From JBBQZP01 sp038207585 (GTDB lineage Bacteria > Pseudomonadota > Alphaproteobacteria > Rhodobacterales > Rhodobacteraceae), in assembly GCA_038207585.1 (NCBI GenBank), contig JBBQZP010000006.1, forward strand, positions 54,959 to 118,958: a stretch of DNA of 64,000 bases, written 5' to 3'. Position numbers and translations under genes: made by a program. This document shows, one piece after another, positions 1 to 8,052 of this stretch. Numbering within the stretch: position 1 is the stretch's first letter; each line of letters starts with the position of its first letter. The notes under the pieces were generated by a model. The model was not told where the DNA came from. It ran no database searches and worked only from the letters and a program-made list of their open reading frames with translations.

Positions 1-1460
1 ATATCGACGCGCAGGCGCGGGATATGTTGCTGAGGCTGGCAGAAACCTCGGGTGTGGCCGCCAAGCGCGAGGCGATGTTTTCGGGCGCCAAGATCAACGA
101 AACCGAAGGCCGCGCGGTTTTGCACACGGCTTTGCGCAACATGAATACTCCGGTGATGGTGGACGGCGCGGATGTCACGCCTTCGATCCGCGCCACCCAT
201 GCGCGGCTTCAGGCTTTTGCCGAAGACGTGCGCGCGGGGCGGTTTGCGGGGCAGGGCGGCGCGATCACCGATGTTGTCAATATCGGGATCGGCGGGTCGG
301 ACCTTGGGCCTGCAATGGCGGTTCTGGCGCTGGCCCCGTTCCACGACGGGCCGCGATGCCATTTCGTGTCCAACATCGACGGCGCACATATCCACGATGT
401 GCTGGCGGAGCTTGATCCGGCGACCACGCTGGTCATCGTCGCCTCCAAAACCTTCACCACGATCGAGACGATGACCAATGCCGAAACCGCGCGGGACTGG
501 ATGGCGAAAGTGGTGAAAAACCCCGCCGCCCAATTCACAGCCGTATCTACCGCCGCCGACAAGACCGCCGCTTTCGGCATTGATGCGGCCCGGGTGTTCG
601 GGTTCGAGGATTGGGTAGGCGGTCGCTATTCCTTGTGGGGCCCGATCGGCCTGTCGCTGATGATCGCAATTGGCACCGATGGCTTTGACGATTTCCTTGC
701 CGGTGGCGCGGATGTGGACGCGCATTTCCGAACGGCGGAATTTGCCGCGAACCTTCCGGTATTGCTGGCGCTGGTGGGCATCTGGCACAATCAGATCTGC
801 GGCTATCCCACCCGCGCCGTGCTGCCCTATGATCAGCGTCTGTCACGCCTGCCCGCCTATCTGCAACAGTTGGAGATGGAGAGTAACGGCAAGCGCGTGG
901 CGATGGACGGCAGCGATCTTGAGATGAACTCAGGCCCGGTGGTCTGGGGTGAACCCGGCACCAATGGCCAGCACGCGTTTTATCAGTTGATCCATCAGGG
1001 CACCCGCGTCGTGCCGTGCGAGTTTCTGGTCGCGCGGCAAGGGCATGAGCCGGACCTGAAACATCAGCACCTTCTTCTGGTGTCCAACTGCCTTGCGCAA
1101 TCGGAGGCGCTGATGCGGGGTCGGTCGCTGGCCGAAGCCACCGCGATCATGGCCCGCAAGGGGCTGAGCGGGGCGGAACTTGACCGGCAGGCGCGCCACC
1201 GGGTGTTTGCAGGCAACCGGCCCTCGACCACGCTGGCTTATGACCGGCTGACCCCCTTTGTTCTGGGCCAGATCATCGCGCTTTACGAACACCGCGTCTT
1301 TGTCGAAGGCGTGATCCTTGGCATCAACTCGTATGATCAATGGGGGGTGGAGCTGGGCAAGGAACTGGCGCTGGCGCTGCAACCGATGCTGGAGGGCGCG
1401 CAATCGTCCAACGGCAAGGATGGATCGACCCGCGCGTTGATCGCATGGTTCCGGGGCTAG
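1..1460 (+). CDS. pgi: glucose-6-phosphate isomerase, 5' truncated by window edge
   Basis: Interconverts glucose 6-phosphate and fructose 6-phosphate in the cytosol. The open frame is already running at the first bases (reading I-D-A-Q-A-R-D before the first ATG at 24), and the family has about 50 more N-terminal residues, so the real start lies left of the window; 485 residues are visible. Family blocks are clear: the early REAMFSGAKIN and EGRAVLHTALR segments, the sugar-binding IGIGGSDLGP block, SKTFTT, and the C-terminal GINSYDQWGVELGK signature. Many roseobacters use Entner-Doudoroff rather than the lower Embden-Meyerhof route, so the enzyme probably works mainly in gluconeogenesis and in supplying the Entner-Doudoroff pathway; that is inference. 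Confidence 0.97.
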   Translation, partial: IDAQARDMLLRLAETSGVAAKREAMFSGAKINETEGRAVLHTALRNMNTPVMVDGADVTPSIRATHARLQAFAEDVRAGRFAGQGGAITDVVNIGIGGSDLGPAMAVLALAPFHDGPRCHFVSNIDGAHIHDVLAELDPATTLVIVASKTFTTIETMTNAETARDWMAKVVKNPAAQFTAVSTAADKTAAFGIDAARVFGFEDWVGGRYSLWGPIGLSLMIAIGTDGFDDFLAGGADVDAHFRTAEFAANLPVLLALVGIWHNQICGYPTRAVLPYDQRLSRLPAYLQQLEMESNGKRVAMDGSDLEMNSGPVVWGEPGTNGQHAFYQLIHQGTRVVPCEFLVARQGHEPDLKHQHLLLVSNCLAQSEALMRGRSLAEATAIMARKGLSGAELDRQARHRVFAGNRPSTTLAYDRLTPFVLGQIIALYEHRVFVEGVILGINSYDQWGVELGKELALALQPMLEGAQSSNGKDGSTRALIAWFRG

Positions 1461-1522
1461 GCGGGCAATCTGCCCGCCCAAAATTCTTCGAAGAATTTTG
1501 CAAGAATTTTCGAAAATTCTTG
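1461..1522. repeat. hairpin followed by two adjacent perfect palindromes
   Basis: Directly after the pgi stop there is a 7-bp stem (1461-1467 with 1471-1477), then a perfect 20-bp palindrome (1480-1499) and a perfect 22-bp palindrome (1501-1522), both AT-rich and sharing the AAGAATTTT/AAAATTCTT words. The arms of one can also pair with the other. It lies between two converging genes, so it may act as a bidirectional terminator; such paired AAGAATTTT palindromes recur between genes in this family, as far as I recall. Confidence 0.6.
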
Positions 1523-1542
1523 GGCGCGCGGTGACCGGCGGC

Positions 1543-1896
1543 TTATCTCAGCGCCGCAGTCACAATCACTTCGACAAGATAGTCCGGCGACGCCAGCTTT
1601 GCCTCACCAGTCGCCCGGGCGGGCGTGTGGCCCTGCGGCACCCACTCGTCCCAGACTGCATTCATTGCGGGGAAATCGGCCATATCTGCCAGCCATATCT
1701 GCGCCGACAGGATGCGGGTCTTGTCGGTGCCTGCGTCTGCGAGGATCTGATCGACCTCTGCCAGACAGGTGCGGGTCTGATCCGCCACCGATGTGCCCGG
1801 TTGGCCGACCTGACCTGCGACCCAAAGGATACCGTTGAAGGCGACACCCTTGCTCATGCGAGCGCCAGTGCCAAAGCGGGTGATGTCGGGGTTCAT
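1543..1896 (-). CDS. RidA/YjgF family protein
   Basis: A 117-residue protein of the Rid superfamily. Most members deaminate reactive enamine/imine intermediates made by PLP enzymes such as threonine dehydratase, or act on related small substrates; they work as cytosolic trimers. Visible features are the GILWVAGQVG strand near residue 25, the DQTRTCLAEVDQIL helix and the ARATGEAKLASPDYLVEVIVTA end, which holds the usual place of the catalytic Arg (in ARAT). The C-terminal signature is less perfect than in RidA itself, so one of the other Rid subfamilies is likely. Length is normal. It stands alone and converges with pgi. Confidence 0.85.
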   Translation of the reverse strand: MNPDITRFGTGARMSKGVAFNGILWVAGQVGQPGTSVADQTRTCLAEVDQILADAGTDKTRILSAQIWLADMADFPAMNAVWDEWVPQGHTPARATGEAKLASPDYLVEVIVTAALR

Positions 1897-1957
1897 TGCA
1901 ATCTCTCCTGTTATGCTGACACCGTGCTACAGGGCGCAGGCATAAAGGAAAAGAGGC

Positions 1958-2031
1958 TGGAGCGGGTGAAGGGAATCGAACCCTCGTATTCAGCTTGGGA
2001 AGCTGCTGCTCTACCATTGAGCTACACCCGC
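1958..2031 (-). tRNA. tRNA-Gly, anticodon CCC
   Basis: Read on the minus strand, the cloverleaf has a 7-bp acceptor stem (GCGGGTG with CACCCGC), a D-arm GCTC/GAGC, an anticodon loop TTCCCAA giving CCC, a T-arm GAGGG/CCCTT around TTCGATT, a T discriminator and an encoded CCA (1958-1960). The anticodon stem has four good pairs plus a G-A mismatch at its base. The sequence closely follows bacterial tRNA-Gly(CCC). Confidence 0.95.
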
Positions 2032-2101
2032 GCGCAGGTTCAGGTATGCCAGCAACCGCCGCGCGTCAAGGTGGTGCGCGCGGCGGTCGGCGCAAAAGCC
2101 G

Positions 2102-3760
2102 TCAGGGGATCGTGATTTCCACCCGCTCACCCGCAGCCACCGTCACCGGCTTTTCAACCTCTTGTTCGCCGATTTTCGCGACCGCCACGTAATCACCCGC
2201 GGCGGCGGTCAGGTCTATCGCCTCGTTGTATTGGAAACTGCGCGATTTGCGGCTGCCGTCCAACGCCTTTTTCGCGTCAAAAACCTCGATCGAGCGGGCC
2301 CCTGGTGCCGATACCGCCAGCACACCCGCGTTCAAGATCACCGGCACATCAACCCGTTCGCCGACTTTCACGGTAAAGGGCACGCTTGCCGTGGCGGCTC
2401 CCAAATAAACCTCGGCGATGTAGTCGCCAGCAGGCAGGGTGAACTTGGCCCCGGCACCGTAGCTTGTGCCAAAATCATCGCGGCTGCCATCGATCTTTTG
2501 CTTGGCCGAGGTGATGGTCACGCCGTGACTGCCATCTTCCATCAGCATGCCTTCCACATAAAAACCGTCGATCACCGCAAGACCGCCCGCGATCACGATG
2601 TCTTTCTTGATGATCTCACCGGCAACGATCTGCAGGGTTTCGGTGACTTCGGCCTTGCCCATTGATCCGGTCACGCGCATCGCCCCGGCGGGCAGGAAGG
2701 CCTTGGTTTCGCCATAGGTCGTCCGGTCAAATCCTGTGTCATTCTGGAAGGTAAGGCCCGCGCTGCCTTCCGTGGCACCCCCTTGCGTCAGGGTCGGGCG
2801 CAACTCGACCCGGCCCGCGTTCATCACCATCAGGGGTTCGGACAAGGCATCGGCGGTGATCGTTACGGGCATGGACGCGCGCGCGTGATCGAGTTGCGCA
2901 TGCAAGATGTAATCGCCAGGTTCGATCAGGCCTTTCCACGCATTATATTGCGATGCAACCTGCTCGCCGTCCGATCCATCAGCGTTGGCGCGGTAAAGAT
3001 CCCATCCGATACCGTTGCTGCGCTCAATCTCGGGCCCGCCTTCGGCCAGCACCGCCTTGGGCGCAAAGTTGATCTCAAGCGCTGCGGGCGGGGTGGGTTC
3101 GGGGGCGGGCGCTGGTGCGGGGGCGGGCTCTACTTCAGCTACAGCCGTTTTCAGCGCGTCCGAAAGGCTGGCGGCATCCTTGGCCTCGATATATTTGCCA
3201 CCGGTGTTTTCAGCCAGACAGGCGACCTGCTTGCCTTCATCGGCGGTCAGGCCAAAGCCCACCACATGCGCGGTGAAATCCACACCCGAGGCTTCAAGTT
3301 CGGCGCCAAGCGCGCAAGGATCGGCCTCACACGTCTCGATCCCGTCGGTGATCAGGATGACGGTCGCCTTTTCCTCCGTCGATTTCAACTCGACTGCTGC
3401 ACGGCGTACGGCTTCGGTCAGCGGCGTCTTGCCCAGAAATTTCATGCCCGCTGCCGCTTGCGCAATGGCCGCGCCGGAGCCTTTCGCAGGCGCCACCATC
3501 ATCTCGATATCATCGCACGAGCCTTTTTCGCGGTGTCCGTACGCCATGAACCCCAGTTCGGTATCGGCGGGAACCGACGCCAGCACCTCGGTCAAGGCCG
3601 CGCGCGCGATCTCCAGCTTGGCCTTGCCGTCGATCTGGCCCCACATGGAACCAGAACCGTCAAGGATGATGATGGATCTTCCCTCGGCTTGCGCGACCGG
3701 GGTAAATCCCAGAACGCAAAGCGCAAAAGCGGCAAAGAACGTGCGAATGACCTGCATCAT
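2102..3760 (-). CDS. exported von Willebrand factor A domain protein
   Basis: 552 residues from the preferred start. The frame stays open to 3829, but ATG 3760 (or the adjacent ATG 3757) follows a GGAG site and begins a clean signal peptide ending near residue 25 at VAQA, so the longer form is rejected. The VWA fold follows at once with its metal-ion adhesion motif ILDGSGSMWG and a later LITDGIETCE strand. After a Pro/Ala-rich linker (near residues 220-240, PAPAPAPAPEP) come several repeated beta domains of about 80 residues with GDYIA/GDYVA motifs. The protein is probably periplasmic or surface-exposed and binds a protein partner; the ligand is unknown. It is monocistronic. Confidence 0.85.
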   Translation of the reverse strand: MMQVIRTFFAAFALCVLGFTPVAQAEGRSIIILDGSGSMWGQIDGKAKLEIARAALTEVLASVPADTELGFMAYGHREKGSCDDIEMMVAPAKGSGAAIAQAAAGMKFLGKTPLTEAVRRAAVELKSTEEKATVILITDGIETCEADPCALGAELEASGVDFTAHVVGFGLTADEGKQVACLAENTGGKYIEAKDAASLSDALKTAVAEVEPAPAPAPAPEPTPPAALEINFAPKAVLAEGGPEIERSNGIGWDLYRANADGSDGEQVASQYNAWKGLIEPGDYILHAQLDHARASMPVTITADALSEPLMVMNAGRVELRPTLTQGGATEGSAGLTFQNDTGFDRTTYGETKAFLPAGAMRVTGSMGKAEVTETLQIVAGEIIKKDIVIAGGLAVIDGFYVEGMLMEDGSHGVTITSAKQKIDGSRDDFGTSYGAGAKFTLPAGDYIAEVYLGAATASVPFTVKVGERVDVPVILNAGVLAVSAPGARSIEVFDAKKALDGSRKSRSFQYNEAIDLTAAAGDYVAVAKIGEQEVEKPVTVAAGERVEITIP

Positions 3761-3843
3761 ATACTCCGGTGCTGAAAAAACTGAGCAGATGCTAGGATCG
3801 GTTTGACGATAAAACAAGTCCCCCTTCATGGGCTTGAAATTGA

Positions 3844-3870
3844 GTGGCCGCCGCTATGTGCGGCGGCCAC
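3844..3870 (-). terminator. GC-rich hairpin downstream of the fasciclin gene
   Basis: A perfect 11-bp stem (3844-3854 with 3860-3870) with a 5-nt loop in the 206-bp gap between the fasciclin gene and the VWA gene. In the minus direction it is followed only by a mildly T-rich stretch, so the intrinsic-terminator call is tentative. Confidence 0.4.
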
Positions 3871-3966
3871 CGGGATGGACACGCTGTTGGGGACAGTTGA
3901 TTGCGCCCACCCCGGTTTACGGGGTCCGGACCATGGAAGAGACGCCCCGGCCCGGTTTGCCCGCAA

Positions 3967-4521
3967 TCAGCCTGCCGGAAGCAGAACGCGGTCGATCACA
4001 TGGATGACACCGTTCGATTGCTTGACGTTGGCAATGGTGACGTTGGCCTTGTTGCCCTGACCGTCGATGATCTGGATACCACCGCCTGCAGCCTCGATGG
4101 TGAATTCGCAGCCGCCAACGGTTTTGACTTTGTGGGCGCCGCCGTCATCGGCAACCATCTGCTTGATCGCGCCTGACATGGCGTTTGCCGCGATGACATG
4201 GCAGGTCAGGATCTTGGTCAGCGTGTCTTTGTTCTCGGGCTTCAGCAGCGTCTCGACAGTGCCTTTGGGCAGTTTGGCAAAGGCTTCGTTGGTGGGGGCC
4301 AGAACGGTGAACGGGCCTTTGCCCATCAGCGTATCGACCAGCCCTGCAGCCTTCACGGCAGCAACAAGCGTTGTGTGGTCGGCCGAATTCACCGCGTTTT
4401 CGATGATGTTCTTGTTCTCGAACATCGGCGCACCGCCGACTTCGGGGTTGGCGGCGAAGGCCATGCTTGCCGAAAGGGCGGCAGCGGCGGTCAGGGTTGC
4501 GATACGAAAGGTGTTGAACAT
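3967..4521 (-). CDS. secreted fasciclin (FAS1) domain protein
   Basis: 184 residues with a typical signal peptide cut after AFA at about residue 23, then a single FAS1 domain. The FAS1 H1 region (LVAAVKAAGLVDTLMGKGPFTVLAPTNEAFAKLP) and H2 region (VIHVIDRVLLP at the C-terminus) are both present. FAS1 domains mediate adhesion or bind ligands outside the cytoplasm. Two genes upstream in the same direction lie an ECF sigma factor and a membrane anti-sigma factor. In Mycobacterium tuberculosis the SigK/RskA pair controls the FAS1 proteins MPT70 and MPT83, so this gene is the natural candidate target of the pair here. Confidence 0.93.
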   Translation of the reverse strand: MFNTFRIATLTAAAALSASMAFAANPEVGGAPMFENKNIIENAVNSADHTTLVAAVKAAGLVDTLMGKGPFTVLAPTNEAFAKLPKGTVETLLKPENKDTLTKILTCHVIAANAMSGAIKQMVADDGGAHKVKTVGGCEFTIEAAGGGIQIIDGQGNKANVTIANVKQSNGVIHVIDRVLLPAG

Positions 4522-4615
4522 CTTTTTCTCCGGTTGAACCGGCAGGATCTTCCTGCCTTGTGCCGAAGTTACGGGGCTGTATCGGGGTTAGTTTCAGACC
4601 GGCCGAGAAAAAAGT

Positions 4616-5281
4616 TCAGCCGCGCGAAACGGCCCCTGTTACCAGAACCGGCCCGGTGGGCGCACCTGTGGTAGAGCCGCCGTCGGGCTCCAGGCTGACA
4701 GCAAGAACGGCACCATCGGGCAGATCGGCCAATGTCTTGGTCACCGACGCGGCGTCGATCAATCCAAGCGACACCGGGGCCGCGGTGCCCACGATCAGCC
4801 ACAGCTCATAGTCACGCCCATCCTCGGCGGCAGGGCCGCCCGATTGCGTCAGCGTCAGCGTGTCGCCGGAATAGCTGGCCGCAAAGACCAGCGGTTGCGC
4901 CTCGGCACTCAGGGTTGCGACCAGCGGCGGGTTGGGCGTCAGGCTGGGCAGCACGAAAACCGCTGCCAGCGCCAAAGCTGCCGCCGCACCTGCGCCAAGA
5001 AGCCAGCCCATCAGATAGCCGCGCTTCGGGGCAGGGGCCGGGGTTACGAACAGCCGCCCCTCGATCCGGGTCAGAATGTCGGGTGCCGGGGATTCGGCGA
5101 AATCGTCGTTCAGCGCCGAAAAGCGTTGCTCCCACCCGAGGACCTGGGCGGAAAGCGTGCTGTCACGCTTCATGCGTTCCTCGACCGCGATCCGGTCGGA
5201 CAGATCCAGCACGCCAAGAACATATTCGGCGGCCAGAAGGTCGGCATCATCATCGGGGGGTGGGGTGCGGGTGTCGGTCAT
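4616..5281 (-). CDS. RskA-like membrane anti-sigma factor
   Basis: 221 residues from ATG 5281, which overlaps the sigma-factor stop as ATGA. The frame continues upstream inside the sigma gene, but the overlap fixes the start. The N-terminal part (LLAAEYVLGVLDLSDRIAVE near residues 13-32) is the short helical sigma-binding domain of the RskA/anti-SigK family. One transmembrane helix follows at about residues 100-122, then a periplasmic C-terminal domain with YELWLIVG. It is expected to hold the partner sigma factor at the membrane until a periplasmic signal triggers release, often by proteolysis. The signal is unknown. Confidence 0.87.
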   Translation of the reverse strand: MTDTRTPPPDDDADLLAAEYVLGVLDLSDRIAVEERMKRDSTLSAQVLGWEQRFSALNDDFAESPAPDILTRIEGRLFVTPAPAPKRGYLMGWLLGAGAAAALALAAVFVLPSLTPNPPLVATLSAEAQPLVFAASYSGDTLTLTQSGGPAAEDGRDYELWLIVGTAAPVSLGLIDAASVTKTLADLPDGAVLAVSLEPDGGSTTGAPTGPVLVTGAVSRG

Positions 5282-5817
5282 GCGTCCATACACTCCCGCA
5301 GACTGGCAAGGCTGCGCCTTAACCATGTGCGCATCGTGTTGATCGGCACCGCGTGGTTGTCGGCAAGTTGTTGATACGAAAGGCCGCCCAGATATGCGCC
5401 CTGCACAGCGCGGGCGCGGTCTGGTTCTAGCTGACCCATGCAATCAACGATGCGGCGTGCCTCACCCTGTTTTATCAGGCTGGTTTCTACCGAGGGTTTG
5501 CGGTCAACAATCGCCTCTGCCTCGCCGTCGGCCATGGTCACATCTGCGCGGGCGCGCAGGCGGTCGATGGCATGGTTGCGCGTGATGGCAATCAGCCAGG
5601 TCATCGGCTGACCTTTCTCGGGGTCATAACGACCCGCCCGCAACCACACCCTGGTAAAAACTTCCTGCAACGCATCCTCGGCTTCTGCTCTGTTCCCAAG
5701 GATACGCAACAGCGTGCCGAAAAGTTTCGCGGATGCCGCTGCATAAAGCGCGCGGAACGCCGCACGGTCCTGTGCGGCGATCCGGGTCAGCAGGTTTGCC
5801 AGCGTGGTTTCGGTCAT
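5278..5817 (-). CDS. ECF-family RNA polymerase sigma factor (SigK-like)
   Basis: 179 residues containing only regions 2 and 4, as in ECF sigma factors. Region 2 spans about residues 15-85, with DALQEVFTRVW and the WLIAITRNHAIDRLRAR segment that contacts the -10 element. Region 4 spans about residues 120-175, with the helix-turn-helix GLSYQQLADNHAVPINTMRTWLRRSLASLRE. The gene leads an operon with its anti-sigma factor (4-bp overlap), and a fasciclin gene lies 94 bp further on. ECF sigma factors usually autoregulate; I could not identify a convincing shared promoter motif upstream of both this gene and the fasciclin gene. Confidence 0.92.
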   Translation of the reverse strand: MTETTLANLLTRIAAQDRAAFRALYAAASAKLFGTLLRILGNRAEAEDALQEVFTRVWLRAGRYDPEKGQPMTWLIAITRNHAIDRLRARADVTMADGEAEAIVDRKPSVETSLIKQGEARRIVDCMGQLEPDRARAVQGAYLGGLSYQQLADNHAVPINTMRTWLRRSLASLRECMDA

Positions 5818-5862
5818 TAGGCCATCCGTTGTGCTGCACCGCAGCCTACCGTTTGCAACAGT

Positions 5863-7941
5863 CTAGCTTTTTCTTCGCCGCCGTCCACCCTCGGCGCCGT
5901 TCGGATTGTAGCTGACATCGGGCAGGGTGATGATGGCCATCAGTTCGGGAAACGGATCGGTGGCATGCGGAATGGCGTTGGCATTCACGAAATGCTCCTG
6001 AAACCGTGGCGCGAGGGCGGTTTCGACCTTGTGGATCTGATGCACCGTCGTCTCGATCGCGTCGCGGGCCGTGCGGTTGCACAGGGCGATGCGCGCGCCT
6101 GTGCCTGCCGCGTTCCCGGCGGAGAACACTTTGTTCAGGGGCGCATCGGGGATCATGCCCAGCACCATCGCGTGTTTCGGGCTGATATGCGCACCAAAGG
6201 CACCGGCCAGCACGATCCGGTCAACATGATCGACGCCCATTTCATCCATCAACAACCGCGCGCCTGCGTAAAGCGCCGATTTCGCAAGCTGAATGGCGCG
6301 GATATCGCCTTGGGTCACCATGATCAGCGGGCCGCCCTCGGCGGTGCCGTCATGCAGCAGATAGCCATGCGTGCGCCCCGTAGGCACCGACCGCGCGCTG
6401 CCGACCTGTTCGGCAGACCCGATCAGACCCGATGCATCGACCAGTCCCGCCATGCGCATCTCGGCCACCGCCTCGATGATGCCCGATCCGCAGATGCCGC
6501 TGATGCCGGTGGTGGCGGTGGCGGCGGCAAAGGCCGGATCATCCGACCACAGATCAGACCCGATCACCTTGAAGCGAGGCTCTTTCGTAACCGCGTCAAT
6601 CTCGACCCGTTCAATCGCACCGGGGGCGGCGCGCTGGCCCGAACTGATCTGCGCGCCTTCAAACGCAGGTCCAGTGGGTGACGAACAGGCCAGTACCTTG
6701 GTTTCATTGCCCAGCAGGATCTCGGCATTGGTGCCAACATCAACAATCAGCACCATGTCTTTGGATTTGTTGGGTTCTTCGGCCAAGGCCACAGCGGCGC
6801 AATCGGCCCCGACATGGCCCGCAATGCAGGGCAGGATATAAACCCGCGCGGCACGGTTCACCGCCGCCAGATCAAGCTCTCGCGCATCAAGGCTGAGGCT
6901 GCCCGAGGTGGCAAGCGCGAAGGGCGCCTGACCCAGTTCCACCGGATCAATGCCTAGCAAAAGATGGTGCATCACCGGATTGCACACGAACACCAGCTCG
7001 TAAATCGACTGCGGATCTACGCCCGCCTCGGTCGCGATGCTTTGCGTCAGACCGTTGATCGCGGTGCGCACGGCTGCGGTCATTTCAACATCGCCGCCGG
7101 GGTTCATCATGGCATAGCTGACCCGGCTCATCAGGTCTTCGCCAAAGCGGATCTGCGGGTTCATCACCCCGGCCGATGCCAGAACCGCCCCGGTGCGCAG
7201 ATCGCACAGGTGGGCCGCGATGGTGGTTGATCCAAGGTCGATGGCCAGCCCGTAGATCGGGCTTTCGTAAAACCCCGGCCAGATGTCCAGAATGCGGTAG
7301 CGGTGATCGTGGTTGCCCTTGTGCAGCGCCACCGTCACCTTCCATTCGCCCTTGCGCAGCACCGGTTGCAGGCGGCGCAGAATGGCAAGATCGGTCACAA
7401 TCTCGTCCACCTGGCACTGGTCGCGCAAGGCCTGCGCCACCCGTTCAAAATCGCCCGAGGGTTCGTGCATATCGGGTTCCTGCACCTCAATGTACAAAAG
7501 CCGGGTTGCGGGGTCCATCACGATATCGCGCTGGGTGGCCGATTTGCGGATGACCTGCTTGTGGACCTGACTTTCGGCGGGAACATCAATGACGACATCG
7601 CCTTGCACTTTCGCCTGACAGCCCAAGCGCCGCCCGTCAATCAACCCGCGGATGGATTTGTAGCGTTCCTCGACCGAGTTCCAGTCGGACAGCGCATCGG
7701 CGGCGACGGTGACGCCATGCTTGGCAAACTCACCATAGCCCGGCGTGATCTGACATTTGGAGCAGATGCCGCGCCCGCCGCAGACAGAGTCAAGATCAAC
7801 TCCCAACTGCCGCGCCGCCGTCAGAACCGGGGTGCCGATGGCGAACCGCCCACGCTTGCCCGAGGGGGTAAAGATCACCAAAGCGTCGCCCACTGGATCA
7901 GCGGTCGTCTCGGTATGGGGGGCGGTGGTCTGAACGGTCAT
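5863..7941 (-). CDS. RamA-like ferredoxin/ASKHA corrinoid-protein activator (DUF4445)
   Basis: 692 residues from ATG 7941, chosen because a GAGG site lies upstream and the fold begins there. The N-terminus (about 20-110) is a 2Fe-2S ferredoxin domain with Cys 54, 60, 63 (CGGRGICSKC) and 108. A linker and a large ASKHA ATPase-like domain follow, with GLAIDLGSTTIAAHL, VDVGTNAEILLG and VLAGAFG motifs. Such proteins use ATP to reduce inactive Co(II) cobalamin carriers back to Co(I). Together with the MtrH-like and MetF-like genes at 10.7-12.6 kb it probably reactivates the corrinoid protein of a split methionine synthase, as described for other Rhodobacteraceae; no corrinoid-carrier or homocysteine-methylating subunit lies in this window. 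Confidence 0.85.
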   Translation of the reverse strand: MTVQTTAPHTETTADPVGDALVIFTPSGKRGRFAIGTPVLTAARQLGVDLDSVCGGRGICSKCQITPGYGEFAKHGVTVAADALSDWNSVEERYKSIRGLIDGRRLGCQAKVQGDVVIDVPAESQVHKQVIRKSATQRDIVMDPATRLLYIEVQEPDMHEPSGDFERVAQALRDQCQVDEIVTDLAILRRLQPVLRKGEWKVTVALHKGNHDHRYRILDIWPGFYESPIYGLAIDLGSTTIAAHLCDLRTGAVLASAGVMNPQIRFGEDLMSRVSYAMMNPGGDVEMTAAVRTAINGLTQSIATEAGVDPQSIYELVFVCNPVMHHLLLGIDPVELGQAPFALATSGSLSLDARELDLAAVNRAARVYILPCIAGHVGADCAAVALAEEPNKSKDMVLIVDVGTNAEILLGNETKVLACSSPTGPAFEGAQISSGQRAAPGAIERVEIDAVTKEPRFKVIGSDLWSDDPAFAAATATTGISGICGSGIIEAVAEMRMAGLVDASGLIGSAEQVGSARSVPTGRTHGYLLHDGTAEGGPLIMVTQGDIRAIQLAKSALYAGARLLMDEMGVDHVDRIVLAGAFGAHISPKHAMVLGMIPDAPLNKVFSAGNAAGTGARIALCNRTARDAIETTVHQIHKVETALAPRFQEHFVNANAIPHATDPFPELMAIITLPDVSYNPNGAEGGRRRRKS

Positions 7942-8052
7942 CGTGGCCTCTGTGCTGCATTGCCCCTTTGTAGGGTGCAGATGCGCGGCTGCAATGCCTG
8001 TCAGCGGCAAATGAGCGTCCGCTTTCGCCTTAAGGGGCGGTGCCGCGTCGTT

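Noticed and set aside
2102..3829. The longer start (3829) of the VWA protein
   Set aside because: It would bury a clean signal peptide after 23 unrelated residues; ATG 3760/3757 has a GGAG site.
5278..5817. A recognisable shared ECF promoter before sigma and fasciclin genes
   Set aside because: The regions upstream of 5817 and 4521 were compared by eye; no matching -35/-10 pair at the same spacing was found.
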